This document shows, one piece after another, positions 61,948-64,000 of a stretch of 64,000 bases of DNA. The stretch covers positions 4,955,029 to 5,019,028 of the forward strand of contig CM072514.1 of NCBI GenBank assembly GCA_036898135.1, given 5' to 3'. Made by a program: the position numbers and the translations under genes. Origin of the DNA: Oncomelania hupensis (Eukaryota; Mollusca; Gastropoda; Littorinimorpha; Pomatiopsidae). The notes under the pieces were generated by a model that did not search any database, was not told the origin of the DNA, and worked only from the letters and a program-made list of their open reading frames with translations. Within the stretch, counting starts at the first letter, position 1, and each line of letters starts with the position of its first letter.

Positions 61948-62868
61948 TCCTATCCTATCCTAACCTATCCTATCCCATAACTCGAAAGTCATTGGGGCAC
62001 CACAGATGATCGTTTTGCCAGCGTACTTCATATTTACTCTGTCCTCGGCAACCATCATGGCTTCCTCAGTGTCAAACTTTGATTCTCGAATATTGTCCTC
62101 CTACCTCTTTTTCGATCTCCCTCTTCTTCTGCCTCCTTGCATTGTGCCTTGCAGGATGGTCTTTGCAAGACCTGATGCTCTGGTGACGTGGCCATACCAT
62201 CGGAGTTTCCGTTACTTCACCACTGTGAGCATGTCATCATATTGTCCAAAGGCTTGTGTCACGATCTGTCGGACTTCGAGGTGGTGTCAAGCCTCTGTAC
62301 CAGCTGTTCAAGTCCTTGTTCCTCTCCAGCCAATCCATCAAGGTCATCAACAAAACGGGAGGTTGAAGATTGTTTTACCCTCCATGCTGACTGTGCCTTC
62401 GTGATCTGTAAGGGCATCTGGCATGATGCGCTCTAGAAAGATGTTAAAGAGTGTTGGAGAGCGTGGGCATCATTGACGCACACCGATTGTTGTTTTCAAC
62501 CAGTTCCCCCTGGCATTGTTGTGGAGGACTACACTAGTAGCCTTGTCATACAGGTTTTTGATGACCTAAATAATTGTAGGGCTGATGTTGTACACTTTTA
62601 TGGTTGTCCACAAAGTGCATGCCAGACTCGTCAAACGCTTTCTTGAAGTCTACAAACACATGATATAGATGTTGTTGGTGCTGTAGGTATTTCTCGCACA
62701 TTATTCTGAGGTTTAAAATCTGTTCAGTGGTACTTCGCCCTGCCCTGAATCCTGCTTGTTCTTCAGCTATGATTTATTGAGCTTGGGGTTTCAATCTGTT
62801 GAGTATTATTTTCAAGGGGACCTTGTTGGGATGGCTGATAAGGCTGATGGTGGGTAATTTTCACACCC
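61948..62868 (-). pseudogene. RTE copy with 3' tail, internally deleted
   Basis: The 3' end is at 61948, with a (TATCC)n tail and TAACTCGAAAGTCATTGGGGC. The C-terminal region runs to about 62278, then jumps to RT sequence (FADD region, motif A) until 62868. Internal deletion and stops. The same family as 3165-6753. Confidence 0.8.
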
Positions 62869-62904
62869 TTGTGTGGAATATCCCTTACATAAGAACACGA
62901 AGTC

Positions 62905-63248
62905 TTGGCTAGATGGACAGAGTACTGCTCTGACCTTTAAAACCACACACACAACGGAGACCCATCAGTTCTTATAATATATGTCCCAGAACAGAGCAGA
63001 AGAAGAAATCCTCCCAATTCTCCGAGAAGAAGTTGAGGCAGCAGTGCAATCGCTGAAGAAATGGAAGTCAGCGGGAGTGGACAACATACCCGCGGAACTG
63101 CTTCAAGCAGGAGGAGAAGCGATGATTGACGCCCTCACCATTATCTGTAACAAGATCTGGCAGAGTGGGGAGGGGGGGGGGGGGCTACACCATGGACCCA
63201 GCCGCTTGTCATCACTGTTCCAAGAAAGGTAACCTTCAAGAGTGTGAT
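62905..63248 (+). pseudogene. RTE RT N-terminal fragment
   Basis: Plus-strand reading gives EEEILPILREEVEAAVQSLK and SAGVDNIPAELLQAGGEAMI, as at 5185-5310. It ends after a poly-G run at 63173-63184. It lies next to a minus-strand fragment, so these two are separate or rearranged. Confidence 0.82.
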
Positions 63249-63754
63249 CGTGCATACTATGGGTTAAATAAACAGCCACTCTCATGATGATCTATTTGTT
63301 ATGTTTTTGCGAGGTCTTTTTATGACTATGACCTTCAAGATTAACGCAAAAAACGGAACCGATTTGACAGATCAATCTATCAACTCTAAATGCAACAAGT
63401 TTGGATTTTATATCTCTCCTACTTTAGGGTCAAGATCACGTAAAAAGTACCAATGCTAACCGACTTTGGACAACTCCAGAGACCTTGGAGAGAGGGAGAC
63501 CAAAAGTGTATAGTATGTCTGTCTCATTGATATCTATCGTGCATCAAAGACCTACCATAAGTTCAATAGTAATAACTTAGAAAAAAGTGAACATTTTGTG
63601 GGAAAATGTAATATTTTGACTAACACTGGTTGACCCTGTGACCGTGACCTTGAAGTTAAGTCATTCATTCACTGATCATTTATGAGGTTGCATGGGTGTA
63701 CACCATCTTATCAAGCTTGGTTTTGATAGTTTAAATAGACTGAATATTTAGCCT
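63249..63754. other. No recognisable feature
   Basis: GTGACCGTGACCTTGAAGTT-type intron sequence. No gene or element ends seen. Confidence 0.4.

Positions 63755-64000
<246 letters not shown>

Overview
The window looks like a repeat-rich stretch of an animal nuclear genome, most likely a mollusc and probably a gastropod. The evidence is: intron-split extracellular domains (calcium-binding EGF and a fucolectin-type F5/8 domain), many RTE, CR1/L2-like and RNase-H-bearing LINEs, SINEs with tRNA and 5S-like heads, a Tc1 element, a Ty3/Gypsy element and a Maverick/Polinton. No bacterial genes, tRNA genes or rRNA genes were found. The species assignment is inference.

Backbone: one host gene lies on the minus strand. 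Its visible exons are at 58805-59011 and 26001-26228 (two halves of one fucolectin/FTP-type domain), 24514-24618 (Cys-rich EGF-like) and 10846-10959, 10224-10337, 9520-9633 and 8921-9034 (cbEGF modules). All are phase 1-1 exons. It runs off the left edge and probably the right. The cbEGF exons were multiplied by segmental duplication and three upstream copies are decayed (13359-13430, 12165-12278, 11504-11617). Nearly everything else sits in its introns.

1-8.8 kb: a decayed Polinton gene fragment at the very left edge, a CR1-like fragment, then a minus-strand RTE copy (1274-8768). That copy is split by a 4.9-kb palindromic DNA transposon (2409-7283), which itself received a plus-strand RTE copy (3165-6753), and by a 0.7-kb MITE (7427-8145).

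8.8-28.2 kb: EGF exons, a 5S/tRNA-headed SINE, a MITE carrying telomere-like repeats, a LINE with an intact 1241-codon EN-RT-RNase H ORF and an ORF1 remnant with an SGNH/GDSL esterase domain (13997-18611, 12-bp TSD), RTE fragments, a THAP half-domain, a foldback MITE, LTR remnants and minisatellites.

28.2-51.9 kb: a 23.6-kb Polinton/Maverick with about 220-bp TIRs and a 5-6 bp target duplication. It carries a retroviral-like integrase, protein-primed DNA polymerase B, a double jelly-roll major capsid protein, a candidate minor capsid protein, a packaging ATPase and about ten proteins without assigned function. Genes lie on both strands with short spacing and A-rich start contexts. No adenain-type protease is evident. 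PolB is split by a 7.7-kb Ty3/Gypsy element (33726-41428) with near-identical LTRs, a tRNA-Pro primer site and the unusual Gag-PR-INT-RT-RH order (Gmr1-like). A separate frameshift lies downstream in PolB. The element is thus a virus-like transposon with a largely intact virion-gene module but a broken replication gene.

51.9-64 kb: a dead Tc1 transposon, a second copy of the 5S/tRNA SINE with a 19-bp TSD, a solo LTR, an in-frame 33-bp tandem repeat, another tRNA-type SINE, the FTP exon, a decayed CR1-like LINE, RTE fragments and (TA)n.
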